64,000 nt of DNA, from NCBI RefSeq assembly GCF_900115845.1, contig NZ_FOXX01000007.1, positions 124,001-188,000 on the forward strand. The letters run 5' to 3'. The stretch is from Priestia endophytica DSM 13796 (GTDB lineage: Bacteria > Bacillota > Bacilli > Bacillales > Bacillaceae_H). Of the stretch, positions 7,745 to 16,761 are shown in pieces; the stretch's first letter is position 1; each line of letters begins with the position of its first letter. Position numbers and translations under genes: made by a program. The notes below the pieces were generated by a model that saw only the letters and a list, made by a program, of their open reading frames with translations, was not told the origin of the DNA and ran no database searches.

Positions 7745-8908
7745 ATGATTCGACTAGAAAAAATATTTAAAAGGTACAATGATGGATTTCAAGCCCTAAA
7801 GGATGTAAACCTAACGCTTGAAAGTGGGAAAATTCACGTGATTATTGGCCCGAGCGGGTGTGGTAAGTCAACTACAATGAAGCATATTAACAGATTAATC
7901 ACTCCATCGGAAGGTAAAATTTATATTGATGACGAGGATATTTCACAAGTGAACCCAGTTCAATTGCGCCGTAAGATTGGCTATGTTATTCAGAGCATCG
8001 GCTTATTTCCTCATATGACAATAGCAGATAATGTAGCTATTGTTCCTCGCTTATTAAAATGGGATGAAGATAAAATCTCAACGAAAGTAGATGAACTTCT
8101 TTCACTCGTTAACTTAGATCCACATACATATCGAGACCGTTATCCAAATGAACTAAGCGGAGGTCAGCAGCAACGTGTTGGGGTTGTTAGAGCTCTTGCC
8201 GCAGAACCTGATATCATTTTAATGGATGAACCATTCAGTGCTCTTGATCCGATTAGTCGTGAGCAGCTCCAAGATGAGCTTTCAAACCTTCAAGAAAATA
8301 TAAAAAAGACGATTGTATTTGTTACTCATGATATGGATGAAGCAATTAAAATTGCTGACAATATTGTGCTAATGAAAGATGGAGAAGTTGTTCAAGTTGG
8401 CTCCCCAGATGAAATTCTGCGTCACCCTGCGAATGACTTTGTGAAAGAATTCATTGGTGAGAAACGATTAAAAGGAAACGGAGGAGACTCATCTTTTGAT
8501 TTTGAAGGAGATGAACTTCCAACAGTGGAAGAAGTAATGATTCCAAAACCAGTAACAGCCTATCCTGAGAGAGGGCTTGCTTCTTCATTGAAACTAATGG
8601 AGAAGAAAAAAGTAGATACGCTAATTGTTGTTGATCATCATAAAAAATTACTTGGATATGCTCCTATTTTGAATATTTTAAAACAGTATCGAGATGAAAC
8701 AAAAACTCTAAAGGATGCGATGGAACCTTTTACTTATGTTGTTCATAAAAACACTCCATTTACTGTTGCACTTGACTATATGAGTGAGCATAATTTGCCT
8801 TATGTTCCTGTTGTAACAAAGGAAGGCATATTCCTTGGAGTTATTACAAGAGGGAGTATGGTAAAGTTGATGGCATCTGCTTACTCCGCAGAAGATGAGG
8901 TTATATAG
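7745..8908 (+). CDS. opuCA: Osmoprotectant ABC transporter ATPase with tandem CBS domains (OpuCA/OpuBA type)
   Basis: A 387-residue ATPase subunit. Walker A GPSGCGKST is at 35-43, the signature LSGGQQQR near 137 and the Walker B ILMDEP near 160. After about residue 250 two CBS domains follow (VEEVMIPKPVTAYPERG and later LKDAMEPFTYVVHKN), which in OpuA/OpuC-type transporters sense ionic strength or nucleotides. It powers import of glycine betaine, carnitine or choline. The operon order ATPase-permease-binding protein-permease is the opuB/opuC arrangement. The two systems cannot be separated with confidence here; opuC is my preferred label. Confidence 0.85.
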   Translation: MIRLEKIFKRYNDGFQALKDVNLTLESGKIHVIIGPSGCGKSTTMKHINRLITPSEGKIYIDDEDISQVNPVQLRRKIGYVIQSIGLFPHMTIADNVAIVPRLLKWDEDKISTKVDELLSLVNLDPHTYRDRYPNELSGGQQQRVGVVRALAAEPDIILMDEPFSALDPISREQLQDELSNLQENIKKTIVFVTHDMDEAIKIADNIVLMKDGEVVQVGSPDEILRHPANDFVKEFIGEKRLKGNGGDSSFDFEGDELPTVEEVMIPKPVTAYPERGLASSLKLMEKKKVDTLIVVDHHKKLLGYAPILNILKQYRDETKTLKDAMEPFTYVVHKNTPFTVALDYMSEHNLPYVPVVTKEGIFLGVITRGSMVKLMASAYSAEDEVI

Positions 8909-9550
8909 ATGGATACGCTAAAAGAATATGGAGTGTTTCTACAATCTAGGTATCCAGAAGTTTTGAGTCGGTTAGGAGAGCATCTTTTAATTGTTGTATT
9001 AGCCGTTATTGCTGGCTGTATTCTTTCTATTACGGTTGCTATTTTGTTAACACGTATAAAAGAGGGAGTTATTAATTCATTAACGTTTGGGCTTGCAAAC
9101 ATTTTTCAAACGGTCCCAACCATTGCATTGCTTGCTATGTTAATTCCTCTTTTTGGAGTTGGTATGTATCCGGCTATTTTTGCGCTTTTTCTTTATTCTA
9201 TTCTCCCTCTATTACGGAATACATACTCAGGAATTAAGGAAGTTGATCAAAGTTTAATTGAATCCGCCAGAGGAATGGGGTTTAGTTCAATGCAAAGACT
9301 CTTTAAAGTTGAACTACCTTTATCTCTTCCATACATCTTGTCAGGCGTGCGTCTTACAACTGTATATATTATTAGCTGGACAACGCTCGCAGCACTTATT
9401 GGAGCAGGCGGCTTAGGGGATTTAATTGTTTCAGGAATGAGTACCAACAACAACTTTTTAATTTTCACAGGTACAATAAGCTCAGTTATCCTCGCCCTTG
9501 TTGTAGATTTTCTACTAAATTTCCTTGTGAAGAAAACACAAAGAGCCTAA
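8909..9550 (+). CDS. opuCB: Osmoprotectant ABC transporter permease (OpuCB type)
   Basis: A 213-residue inner-membrane permease with about five to six transmembrane segments. It has the binding-protein-dependent transport signature at roughly 125-160 (ESARGMGFSSMQRLFKVELPL), which contacts the ATPase. Its ATG follows the opuCA stop codon directly, with no intervening base, so it is tightly coupled. It probably forms a heterodimer with the second permease encoded two genes downstream. Confidence 0.86.
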   Translation: MDTLKEYGVFLQSRYPEVLSRLGEHLLIVVLAVIAGCILSITVAILLTRIKEGVINSLTFGLANIFQTVPTIALLAMLIPLFGVGMYPAIFALFLYSILPLLRNTYSGIKEVDQSLIESARGMGFSSMQRLFKVELPLSLPYILSGVRLTTVYIISWTTLAALIGAGGLGDLIVSGMSTNNNFLIFTGTISSVILALVVDFLLNFLVKKTQRA

Positions 9551-9591
9551 ACAATTTGGATTCGTTCATCTCAACAGCCAAGGAGGATATT

Positions 9592-10491
9592 ATGAGGATA
9601 TTAAGTAAACTAACGATAATTTGTGTTGTTTCGCTTTTATTTTTATCATCTTGTAGTTCAAAAGATACGATTAAGATTGGAGCAGCAACATTTACAGAAT
9701 CGAAAATTATCGCTCAAATTTATAAACAGCTTATTGAAGATAGAACAGATATTGAAGTAGACGTTATTCCAGATTTGCTTTCAACACCAATGATTTTAAA
9801 AGCAATGGATCGTGGAGATATTGATATGTCTTTAATGTATTCAGGCGTTGTTTTCAATAATTTCTTTCCGGTAGAATCAACAAAAGATCGCGATGAAGTA
9901 TTAAAGATTGCAAAAGAAGGTTTTAATAAATACTACGATTTTAAATGGTTTGATCCATTAGGCTGGGAAAATACATATGCCGTCACTGTTCGCAAAGAGG
10001 AGGCAGATGAAAAGAACCTGCAAAATATCTCTGATCTAGAACCATATCAAGATAGTATGAAGCTTGGTGTTGATTCAAGTTGGAAGGAAAGAACAGAAGA
10101 CGGATATCGCCCTTTTTCTAAATATTACGGTTTAAATTTCCAAAACTTATATGCAATGGATATCAATTTATTATATCAAGCTGTAGGTACAAAAGATGTA
10201 GATGTTGTTGTGGCATATTCAACAGATCCACGCATTATTGAATACGATTTAAAAGTTTTAAAAGATGACAAAAGATTTTTCCCACCTTATGATGCTTCAA
10301 TGGTTGCTCGTAACGACATTTTAAAAGAGCATCCAGAAGTTGAAGGAATTATAGATGAGCTAACAGGAAAAATTGATGCTGAAACGATTACAAAATTAAG
10401 CTATGAAGTGGATATTAAAAATCGAAGTGAGCGTGATGTGGCAAAAGAATTTCTAACCGAGAGAGGTTTACTCGGGGATAAATCGGAGTGA
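9592..10491 (+). CDS. opuCC: Osmoprotectant-binding lipoprotein (OpuCC type)
   Basis: A 299-residue extracellular solute-binding protein anchored by lipid. The N-terminal signal peptide ends in the lipobox LSSC (MRILSKLTIICVVSLLFLSS then Cys). The mature part begins KIGAATFTESKIIAQIYKQL, the hallmark of the OpuAC/ProX-like quaternary-amine binding family, with the conserved DLLSTPMILKAM and LMYSGV elements. I chose the ATG at 9592, preceded by AAGGAGG, rather than an in-frame TTG at 9556. Ligand (betaine, carnitine, choline) cannot be assigned from sequence. Confidence 0.87.
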   Translation: MRILSKLTIICVVSLLFLSSCSSKDTIKIGAATFTESKIIAQIYKQLIEDRTDIEVDVIPDLLSTPMILKAMDRGDIDMSLMYSGVVFNNFFPVESTKDRDEVLKIAKEGFNKYYDFKWFDPLGWENTYAVTVRKEEADEKNLQNISDLEPYQDSMKLGVDSSWKERTEDGYRPFSKYYGLNFQNLYAMDINLLYQAVGTKDVDVVVAYSTDPRIIEYDLKVLKDDKRFFPPYDASMVARNDILKEHPEVEGIIDELTGKIDAETITKLSYEVDIKNRSERDVAKEFLTERGLLGDKSE

Positions 10492-10495
10492 GACA

Positions 10496-11140
10496 ATGAA
10501 TTTTATTAAAGAACTTTTTGGATATTGGGCAGATAATATTGATTTACTGCTTTTGTATACAGGAGAACATCTTCTAATGGTCATTATTGCCGTTGGCCTT
10601 GCTCTTATTGTTGGGACGCTGCTTGGCATTATTTGCTCTAGGTATAAAAGGGTAGCTCCTATTATTTTGACGCTTGCCAACGTTGTTCAAGTTATTCCAA
10701 GCTTAGCTTTATTAGCTGTTTTAATGCTCTACTTTGGACTAGGATTTTACACAGTTGTAATCGGACTTTTCTTATATTCACTTCTTCCTATTATTAGAAA
10801 TACGTATGTTGGGCTTGAAGAAGTTGATAAAACTACAGTTGAAGCAGGTCATGGAATTGGTATGACGTACTTTCAGATTCTAACAAAAGTACAGCTTCCT
10901 CTTTCAATGCCATTTATTATGGCCGGGCTGCGTATTGCAGCAGTTATCGCTGTTGGTGTTGCTACACTTGCTCCAATTGTTGGTGGAGACGGACTTGGAA
11001 GAGAAATCTTCTCAGGGATTAACTCCCGTAATACCATTCGTATTTATGCAGGAGCAATTCCAGCTTGTATTGTAGCTGTCATAGCTGATATTTTATTAGG
11101 AAAGCTCGAACGTAAAATGAAAATAAAAGTTACACGTTAA
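10496..11140 (+). CDS. opuCD: Osmoprotectant ABC transporter permease (OpuCD type)
   Basis: A 214-residue permease, paralogous to the one at 8909-9550: both share the GEHLL N-terminus, the NVVQ/NIFQ-xxP loop and a similar EAA-type loop (here EAGHGIGMTYFQILTKVQLPL). It starts four bases after the binding-protein stop, with GGAG inside the preceding gene's end. It completes the four-gene transporter and is followed by a strong terminator. Confidence 0.86.
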   Translation: MNFIKELFGYWADNIDLLLLYTGEHLLMVIIAVGLALIVGTLLGIICSRYKRVAPIILTLANVVQVIPSLALLAVLMLYFGLGFYTVVIGLFLYSLLPIIRNTYVGLEEVDKTTVEAGHGIGMTYFQILTKVQLPLSMPFIMAGLRIAAVIAVGVATLAPIVGGDGLGREIFSGINSRNTIRIYAGAIPACIVAVIADILLGKLERKMKIKVTR

Positions 11141-11172
11141 AAGAAGGCATAGCGAGAACGCTATGCCTTTTT
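11141..11172. terminator. Bidirectional terminator between opuCD and the SDR gene
   Basis: Stem AAGGCATAGCG (11144-11154), loop AGAA, stem CGCTATGCCTT (11159-11169), followed by T-run. The left A-rich flank lets it work for the convergent gene as well. Confidence 0.9.
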
Positions 11173-11173
11173 G

Positions 11174-12034
11174 TTACCCATTTACAGGAGTTCCGCCATT
11201 TACATGTAGCATTTGACCTGTCATATAAGAAGAGCTGTCACTCGCAAGAAAGACATAGCTTGGAGCAACTTCAGATGGCTGGCCAGCTCGTTCCATTGGA
11301 GTATTAGAGCCGAATGTCTCAACTTGATTGCTGTCAAAGGTAGACGGAATAAAAGGGGTCCAAATAGGTCCTGGAGCAATGCCATTTACACGTATTCCTT
11401 GTCCAACAAGAGAAGCAGCTAAAGAGCGAGTAAACGAAACAATAGCTCCCTTTGTTGAAGAATAGTCAATAAGGGTTTCATGCCCCTTGTAGGCTGTAAC
11501 AGAAGCTGTGTTAATAATAGTGCTGCCTTTTTTAAAATGTGGGAGAGCTTCTTTTGTTAGATAGAAAAAAGAAAAAATGTTTGTTGTGAATGTTCTATGA
11601 AGCTGTTCTTTTGTAATATCAAGCAAGCTTTTTTGTGGATGCTGTTCAGCAGCATTATTAACAAGAATGTCAATTTTCCCATACTTTTTCATTGTCTCTT
11701 TTATAACTGTTTTACAAAATGATTCGTCTCCAACATCTCCTTGAAGAAGTAAACAATCGCCGTTCATTTCTTCAATTCTTTTCTTCGTTTCCTCTCCATC
11801 TTCTGTTTCACTTAAATATACAATAACAACCTTAGCTCCTTCTAAAGCGTAATGATAAGAAACAGCTCGACCGATTCCGCTATCTCCACCAGTAACAATT
11901 GCAACTTTTCCAGCTAATTTATCAGAGGGCTTATAGTTTGGATCAATGGAAACAGGAAGTGGGTTCATTTCATTTTCAATACCTGGTTGATGCTGCTGAT
12001 GCTGAGGGGGAAAGGTCTTTTTTTCATTAGTCAT
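11174..12034 (-). CDS. SDR family oxidoreductase (YhdF/YhxC-like)
   Basis: A 286-residue short-chain dehydrogenase with a hydrophilic Gln/His-rich N-terminal extension (about 40 residues), typical of the YhdF/YhxC group of general-stress SDRs. The NAD(P) motif [10 protein letters not shown] is at 48-57, the structural NNAAE near 126, and the catalytic set Ser178, Tyr191 and Lys195 (YSSTK). Full length. AAGGAG precedes the ATG. Substrate unknown; some relatives are annotated as glucose-1-dehydrogenase-like, which I would not assert. Confidence 0.85.
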   Translation of the reverse strand: MTNEKKTFPPQHQQHQPGIENEMNPLPVSIDPNYKPSDKLAGKVAIVTGGDSGIGRAVSYHYALEGAKVVIVYLSETEDGEETKKRIEEMNGDCLLLQGDVGDESFCKTVIKETMKKYGKIDILVNNAAEQHPQKSLLDITKEQLHRTFTTNIFSFFYLTKEALPHFKKGSTIINTASVTAYKGHETLIDYSSTKGAIVSFTRSLAASLVGQGIRVNGIAPGPIWTPFIPSTFDSNQVETFGSNTPMERAGQPSEVAPSYVFLASDSSSYMTGQMLHVNGGTPVNG

Positions 12035-12091
12035 AACAGGGCTCCTTGTGAGTTTTACTTTAGTTTGAGCTTGTTTTTTCCTTGCTATACA

Positions 12092-12118
12092 AAAAAGAGC
12101 CCTTAAAAGGACTCTTAA
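12092..12118 (-). terminator. Terminator after yitK
   Basis: On the minus strand, AAGAGTCC and GGGCTCTT form a stem with one mismatch or G-U pair around a short loop, followed by a T-run (the A-run at 12091-12096). Confidence 0.75.
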
Positions 12119-12606
12119 CGAAAATTGATAAATTGAACATCAATAGGTAACTCAGCTTCACGAATAGCGTTCATAATTTGTTGAAGATCATCACGATTTT
12201 TCCCGCTAATGCGTACTTGATCATCTTGCACTTGACTTTTTATTTTGAGCTTTGAATTTTTTACAATTGTATTAATCTTTTTTGCATTGTCTTTATCAAT
12301 GCCTTGGACAAGCGTTGCGCGCTGACGAACTGTTCCTCCTGAGGCATTTTCAACTTTACCATAAGAGATATTTCGGGTTGGGACATTTCGTTTAATTAGT
12401 TTAGTAATTAGCACGTCTTTTAGCTGATCAAGTTTAAAGTCATCGTCCGAAATTAAGATAAGTTCCTCTCCATCAAGAGAGATATCGCTTTTGCTTCCTT
12501 TAAAGTCATAGCGATTTTTAATTTCTTTTAGGGCAATGTTGATTGCATTTGTTACTTCACTCAAATCTACTTGTGATACAACATCAAAAGAATTTTCTTT
12601 AGCCAT
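12115..12606 (-). CDS. yitK: YajQ family nucleotide-binding protein YitK
   Basis: A 163-residue cytosolic protein of the YajQ/UPF0234 family, with the conserved N-terminal [20 protein letters not shown] and [17 protein letters not shown]. The family has two ferredoxin-like RNA-binding-like folds. Some members bind cyclic di-GMP, but function here is not known. The start at 12606 matches the family's 163-residue length and has GGAGG upstream; the longer ORF to 12684 is not supported. It is a single-gene unit. Confidence 0.9.
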   Translation of the reverse strand: MAKENSFDVVSQVDLSEVTNAINIALKEIKNRYDFKGSKSDISLDGEELILISDDDFKLDQLKDVLITKLIKRNVPTRNISYGKVENASGGTVRQRATLVQGIDKDNAKKINTIVKNSKLKIKSQVQDDQVRISGKNRDDLQQIMNAIREAELPIDVQFINFR

Positions 12607-12694
12607 AATAACCTCCACCATCTTTTTTGCTTTTTGAGCAAGTCTAATTGGGTTTATTATAGAAAAAATAAAGGATAGAGACAATCCTAAACCT

Positions 12695-12726
12695 AAAAAA
12701 CTTTGCTTTTAGAAGCAAAGTTTTTT
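12695..12726 (-). terminator. Terminator after the DUF3941-like gene
   Basis: Perfect 14-bp stem: AAAAAACTTTGCTT (12695-12708) with AAGCAAAGTTTTTT (12713-12726) and a four-base loop. It lies downstream of the 43-residue gene on the minus strand. Confidence 0.85.
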
Positions 12727-12818
12727 AGTCGTTATGATTCAGCTTGTTGACAGACTACCCTTAAATTCGTTATAAAAAATTATGGTAATTCCATTTTTAT
12801 GGAAATTAGAAGCGAGTC

Positions 12819-12950
12819 TTAAAGGTGATCAGGTTTCTTTGATTCTGCATGTTTTCCAAGCTTGCGATTACGCTCCCGGAGAAGATTTTTTTCATGAAGC
12901 TCAGCATTATGGTCTCTTGCTTTTTTATCGTTATCACTTGTTCTAGACAA
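12819..12950 (-). CDS. Small DUF3941-like protein
   Basis: A 43-residue, strongly charged ORF reading SRTSDNDKKARDHNAELH and ending KLGKHAESKKPDHL. The TSDNDKKARDxN start and the KKxDHL end match the DUF3941 pattern of tiny Bacillus proteins of unknown function. It begins at TTG (12950), with GGAG nine bases upstream. It has its own terminator downstream, which supports real expression. Confidence 0.7.
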   Translation of the reverse strand: MSRTSDNDKKARDHNAELHEKNLLRERNRKLGKHAESKKPDHL

Positions 12951-13002
12951 TGAAAACAGCTCCTTTCATCCTTAAAGTATTTCTATAGTAGTACTACAGG
13001 TA

Positions 13003-13893
13003 TTAGGATAACTCAGGATGTTTTCTTTTATCCGTTGCTTTCGCTTCATTTACAAAGAAAAGAGCAAGAGCACCTGGGCCAGCATGAGAACCAATTACAG
13101 CCCCAATAATTTCAATAATAAAAGATCGAGGGCCAAATTCTTGTACAATCATTTCTTTTAGCTCAATTGCAGCTTGCTCATCATCACCATGACTAATTGC
13201 AATTGTTTGATTTGATAAGGTAGGGGCACGATGTTTCATATGTTCAACCATGCGTCGAAAAACTTTTTTTCGACCGCGAATTTTCTCAAGAGGAATAAGT
13301 TTTCCGTCTTCAACATGAAGAAGAGGCTTAATATTTAGCAATCCGCCTACAAAAGCGGCTGTTTTACTAACGCGCCCTCCTTTAGCTAGTAAGGCAAGAT
13401 CATCAACTGTAAAGATGTGTTCAATATTTTCGCAATAAAATTTTGCTTGTTCAATAACTTCTTCAAAGGATTTGGATTGTAAAATTTGTTGAGCGGTATA
13501 ATAAACAGCAAGACCTTGACCAAGGGATGCACATTTGGAGTCGATAATTTCAAATTCAATGTTTGGATATGTAGTTAAAAGTTCCTCACGCACGCTGAGT
13601 GCGGTTTGGTATGTACCTGAAAGTGCTGATGAAAAAGCAATATAAAGCATAGGATCGCCTTTTTTAGCAAGTGGTTCTAATATTTCATAAAGCCTTGTTG
13701 GCGATGGTTGTGATGTTTTCGCTTCATCACCAAGTCGAATATGTTCATAAAGCTCTTCTGGATAGAGCGATTGAGAATCTTCATAGTCCACTCCGTTAAT
13801 ATGAACACGGAGTGGGATTGAGGTTATATTATATTGAGATAAAGTCTGTTGAGATAAGTCAGCTCCGCTATCTGTAATAAGCTGGATAGCCAT
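13003..13893 (-). CDS. yitS: DegV family fatty-acid-binding protein YitS
   Basis: A 296-residue protein of the DegV family, with the opening IQLITDSGADL, the central SSALSGTYQTA loop that cradles the lipid carboxylate, and GGRVSKTAAFVGGLLNIKPLL near residue 175. In Firmicutes such proteins (FakB) bind acyl chains and present them to the fatty-acid kinase FakA; whether this paralogue works with FakA is inference. The ATG at 13893 is preceded by GGAAGG. Divergent from yitT. Confidence 0.87.
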   Translation of the reverse strand: MAIQLITDSGADLSQQTLSQYNITSIPLRVHINGVDYEDSQSLYPEELYEHIRLGDEAKTSQPSPTRLYEILEPLAKKGDPMLYIAFSSALSGTYQTALSVREELLTTYPNIEFEIIDSKCASLGQGLAVYYTAQQILQSKSFEEVIEQAKFYCENIEHIFTVDDLALLAKGGRVSKTAAFVGGLLNIKPLLHVEDGKLIPLEKIRGRKKVFRRMVEHMKHRAPTLSNQTIAISHGDDEQAAIELKEMIVQEFGPRSFIIEIIGAVIGSHAGPGALALFFVNEAKATDKRKHPELS

Positions 13894-14116
13894 TATTTCA
13901 CCTTCCTAAAGTTAAGATAAAAAGTTTCTATTTTACGATAAAAATAAGTGTTGTTTGAATTTCTATTATAAAGATTAAATGGAAAAGTATCCATAGGTCT
14001 TTATGCAATAAATGAGACAAAGGGAATGCTTCTAAAGCCTTGTTTATTGTGAAAAAATCTTTCTAACTAGATATTAAGACATAAAAATCACTTTGCTGCT
14101 GAAAGAGAGGAATCTT

Positions 14117-14962
14117 ATGATGCTGATTGAAATCCAGCGCCTTATCATTGTACTGATTGGAGCGTTGTTAAATGCATGTTCGTTAAATTTATTTCTAATT
14201 CCTGCTAATGTGTATGCAAGTGGCTTTACAGGGGCAGCTCAGCTTATTTCAAGCATTTTAACAGAATTTACAGCATTTAATATTTCCACAGGAACTCTTT
14301 TATTACTGTTAAACATACCTGTAGCTATCTTAGGGTGGTTAAAAGTAGGTAAGTCATTTACTTTATACAGTTTTATAAGCGTTATAGGATCAACGTTCTT
14401 TCTTGCTATTGTACCTGTCTTAAATGTTTCAGAAGATCTTTTACTAAATGCTGTGTTTGGTGGAGTCATTGCAGCAGTTGGGATGGGAATTACGTTAAAG
14501 TGGGGAGCATCTACAGGAGGACTTGATATTGTTGCAATGATTTTATCTCGTATGAAAGACAGACCAATTGGCACGTACTTTTTTATTTTGAATGCTATTA
14601 TCATTTTAACTGCTGGACTTTTATTTGGTTGGGAAAAGGCTCTTTATACGTTAGTAACGCTATATGTTTCAACAAGGGTTATTGATGCCATTCATACAAG
14701 ACACGAAAAATTAACAGCTATGATTATTACGACCAAAACAGAAGATCTGAAAAAAGCTATCTATGCCAAAATGGTGCGGGGTATTACAACCGTTCCTGCT
14801 AGAGGCGCTTTTACAAACAAAGAAAAAGAGATGATGATTATGGTTATTACACGGTATGAACTTTATGACTTAGAAAAAATCATTGGAGAAATCGATCCCG
14901 AAGCATTTACAAATATTATTGAAACAGCGGGGGTTTTTGGATTTTTTAGAAGAGACAATTAA
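14117..14962 (+). CDS. yitT: YitT family membrane protein (DUF161/DUF2179)
   Basis: A 281-residue protein with five or six N-terminal membrane segments (to about residue 185) and a C-terminal soluble DUF2179 domain (about 190-281: HEKLTAMIITTKTEDLKKAI onward). Conserved elements include NLFLIPANVYASGFTGAAQL and KWGASTGGLDIVAMI. The family is widespread in Firmicutes and its function is unknown. I place the start at 14117, after GAGAGGAA, rather than at an upstream TTG; the B. subtilis protein is of similar length. Confidence 0.86.
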   Translation: MMLIEIQRLIIVLIGALLNACSLNLFLIPANVYASGFTGAAQLISSILTEFTAFNISTGTLLLLLNIPVAILGWLKVGKSFTLYSFISVIGSTFFLAIVPVLNVSEDLLLNAVFGGVIAAVGMGITLKWGASTGGLDIVAMILSRMKDRPIGTYFFILNAIIILTAGLLFGWEKALYTLVTLYVSTRVIDAIHTRHEKLTAMIITTKTEDLKKAIYAKMVRGITTVPARGAFTNKEKEMMIMVITRYELYDLEKIIGEIDPEAFTNIIETAGVFGFFRRDN

Positions 14963-15005
14963 AAAAGCTGAGGTCATGTGTCTTATGACCTCAGCTTTTT
15001 TTATC
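14961..15005. terminator. Bidirectional terminator after yitT
   Basis: Long perfect stem AAAAGCTGAGGTCAT with ATGACCTCAGCTTTT around a seven-base loop, bounded by A-run and T-run. It serves yitT and the convergent 160-residue gene. Confidence 0.92.
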
Positions 15006-15006
15006 T

Positions 15007-15489
15007 TTATTTCTTATTGTTTGGACCTTTTAGCTGACGAGAGAAGTTTTCTAACTCCTGTTTTTCTTGAGCATCTGCCTTTTGCATGGCTCCTGAAACA
15101 GTCTCATTCGCAATTTCTTCACTGTAGTTTTGATTATTCTTCATACTGCTTCCATGTAGTGACTGCTGTGAGAAAGTGTCTAAATGCTTTTGTTCTACAC
15201 TTGAAGCGCCTGCTTTAGCTTTATTGACTGTTTCACTTGTTATATCATACTGCCCGTTATGGCCTCGTGAGCTTTGAGAATGAGACCCTGAGAAGTTTTT
15301 CTGCAAGTTACTTAAGTGGCTTTTCTCCTCATTATCAATACCTTTGTGCGGATGACCGAGAATTTCTTCAGCCATCTCAATACTTTCTGGTGAAGGGCGG
15401 CGTGTTGGCTGTTGAGCTTTCTTGCCATTTCCAGAATGTGAACGTTGCATAAATCTTTCCATAAGACTTCTTAAAAATGACTTTTCCAT
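15007..15489 (-). CDS. Hydrophilic repeat protein of unknown function
   Basis: A 160-residue, very hydrophilic protein rich in Gln, Ser, Asn, Glu, Lys and His, with no membrane segment and no cysteine. I do not recognise it. From about residue 34 it appears to hold three diverged repeats of 35-45 residues, each with a short acidic helix (SIEMAEEILG, ITSETVNKAKAG, SEEIANETVSGA) and then an E-K-x-x-L-x-x-F-type segment (EEKSHLSNLQKNFS, EQKHLDTFSQQS, EKQELENFSRQL). The ATG overlaps the upstream gene's TAA as TAATG, and GGAGG lies upstream. The composition recalls spore-core proteins, but the known SASP motifs are absent. Confidence 0.7.
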   Translation of the reverse strand: MEKSFLRSLMERFMQRSHSGNGKKAQQPTRRPSPESIEMAEEILGHPHKGIDNEEKSHLSNLQKNFSGSHSQSSRGHNGQYDITSETVNKAKAGASSVEQKHLDTFSQQSLHGSSMKNNQNYSEEIANETVSGAMQKADAQEKQELENFSRQLKGPNNKK

Positions 15490-15635
15490 TACAGTTGTCC
15501 TCCTGTTGAAGAGGAATGAGCACGTGCTTGTTCAGCTTGTTCTAGCGTTAAGTGATAAGGAATACGTTCAGCATGTTTACTTACTGCGTCTGCACCTTGT
15601 TTTACAAAACGTTTTGATTTGTTGCTTCTGCCCAT
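15489..15635 (-). CDS. 48-residue basic protein, unknown function
   Basis: A short ORF reading MGRSNKSKRFVKQGADAVSK then HAERIPYHLTLEQAEQARAH and ending SSSTGGQL. The start is preceded by AAGGGGGA. The N-terminus is basic and the rest is a predicted amphipathic helix. Its stop codon overlaps the ATG of the 160-residue gene (TAATG), so the two are almost certainly co-translated. I recognise no family. Size and composition are like those of small spore proteins, but that is a guess. Confidence 0.7.
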   Translation of the reverse strand: MGRSNKSKRFVKQGADAVSKHAERIPYHLTLEQAEQARAHSSSTGGQL

Positions 15636-15740
15636 TCTTCATTCCCCCTTAAAAATATACCCGCAAGTGACCCAACGTTGGTTGGTGTCAGTTCTATTGT
15701 TTGCTTGGGAGAGAAAAATATAACGGAAAAAATTTGCCTA

Positions 15741-16550
15741 CTATAGTTTTAAATGGTCAATCAAGAAATGAGCAATGCCTTCTTCCTCATTTGTTAAAGT
15801 GGAAGTGTTAGCTATTTCTTTTAATGAGGGAATAGCATTTCCCATTGCAACGCCAACTCCTGCAAACTTTATCATTTCGAAGTCATTATCTTCGTCACCA
15901 AAGGCAATAATATGCTGTGTAGGAATGTTATAATGTTCGGCAACCCTTTTTAAGCCAACAGCTTTATTGATTCCTTTCTTAACAATTTCTATGATGTGGA
16001 AAGGAGCTCCCCATCGTCTATGCTCAATAACTTCTGCATGAACATCTGAAAGGTGTGAACGAATATCATCTACTTGTGATTGATTTGCATGGATAAGAAT
16101 AGAGGTTGGATCTTCTCGGAGAAACTTTCGTAAGTCGCCTCTTGTCACTTTAGGATGGCCAAGTGCAAGTACATCTGTTAATTGTCTATCATCATAATGA
16201 ACGTACATATCGTCCATAACTTCAGCTAAAATATTAGTGACTTCGTACTGTTCCATTGCTTCTACAATTTCGTGAATTGTTTTGTGATTCATTGGACTAT
16301 GATATGTTCCAAATGTCCCGTCTTGTGGATGATGAACAAGTGCTCCATTAAAGTTCACGATAGGAGTGGTTAAGTCTAATTCCTTGTAATACATCGTGCT
16401 TGAACGATAAGGACGTCCTGTAGCAATCATTACAATATGGCCTTGCTCCCTAACGCTTGCAATGACTCTTTTTGTATAGGGGGTAATTTCCTTTTTATCT
16501 GTTAGTAATGTTCCATCAAGGTCTAAAGCAATCAAATGTTTTTCTGGCAT
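15741..16550 (-). CDS. yitU: Cof-type HAD phosphatase YitU
   Basis: A 269-residue HAD-superfamily hydrolase. Motif I DLDGT has the nucleophile Asp10 and acid Asp12; motif II is ATGRPYRSS near residue 48; motif IV GDEDNDFEMI is near 217. A C2-type cap lies between, the Cof/YitU arrangement. Such enzymes dephosphorylate small phosphorylated metabolites; B. subtilis YitU has been implicated in removing phosphate from a flavin precursor, a point of family knowledge. The start at 16550 follows AAGGAG; the longer ORF is not supported. Confidence 0.87.
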   Translation of the reverse strand: MPEKHLIALDLDGTLLTDKKEITPYTKRVIASVREQGHIVMIATGRPYRSSTMYYKELDLTTPIVNFNGALVHHPQDGTFGTYHSPMNHKTIHEIVEAMEQYEVTNILAEVMDDMYVHYDDRQLTDVLALGHPKVTRGDLRKFLREDPTSILIHANQSQVDDIRSHLSDVHAEVIEHRRWGAPFHIIEIVKKGINKAVGLKRVAEHYNIPTQHIIAFGDEDNDFEMIKFAGVGVAMGNAIPSLKEIANTSTLTNEEEGIAHFLIDHLKL

Positions 16551-16672
16551 AAGAGCTCCTTTCTTATAAAGCTTGTCTTTTTTACTGTAACACAAGTATA
16601 TGTAGAACAGTGGGCGAAATGAACGTTTTAGCAAGGATTTAACGCTTTTTCAATTGTTGTGAGCGTAATTGG

Positions 16673-16701
16673 TTTCAATAGACTTCATTTGTCGTTATAA
16701 T
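16673..16701 (+). promoter_or_regulatory. Sigma-A promoter of yitW
   Basis: TTTCAA (16673-16678) and TATAAT (16696-16701) with a 17-base spacer, about 60 bases before the yitW start. Confidence 0.7.
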
Positions 16702-16761
16702 GGGGACATAAAAAGCCTAAAAAGTAAGACCGTAAAAGGCGAACTTTAAGGAGGTAAAAAA

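Noticed and set aside
14239-14604. 121-residue minus-strand ORF inside yitT
   Set aside because: It is the complement of a clear membrane-protein gene with family motifs, with no ribosome binding site and shadow-like composition.
15663-15690. CCAACGTTGG palindrome near 15670 upstream of the 48-residue gene
   Set aside because: Only ten bases and unlike operators that I can name; I could not judge whether it is more than chance.
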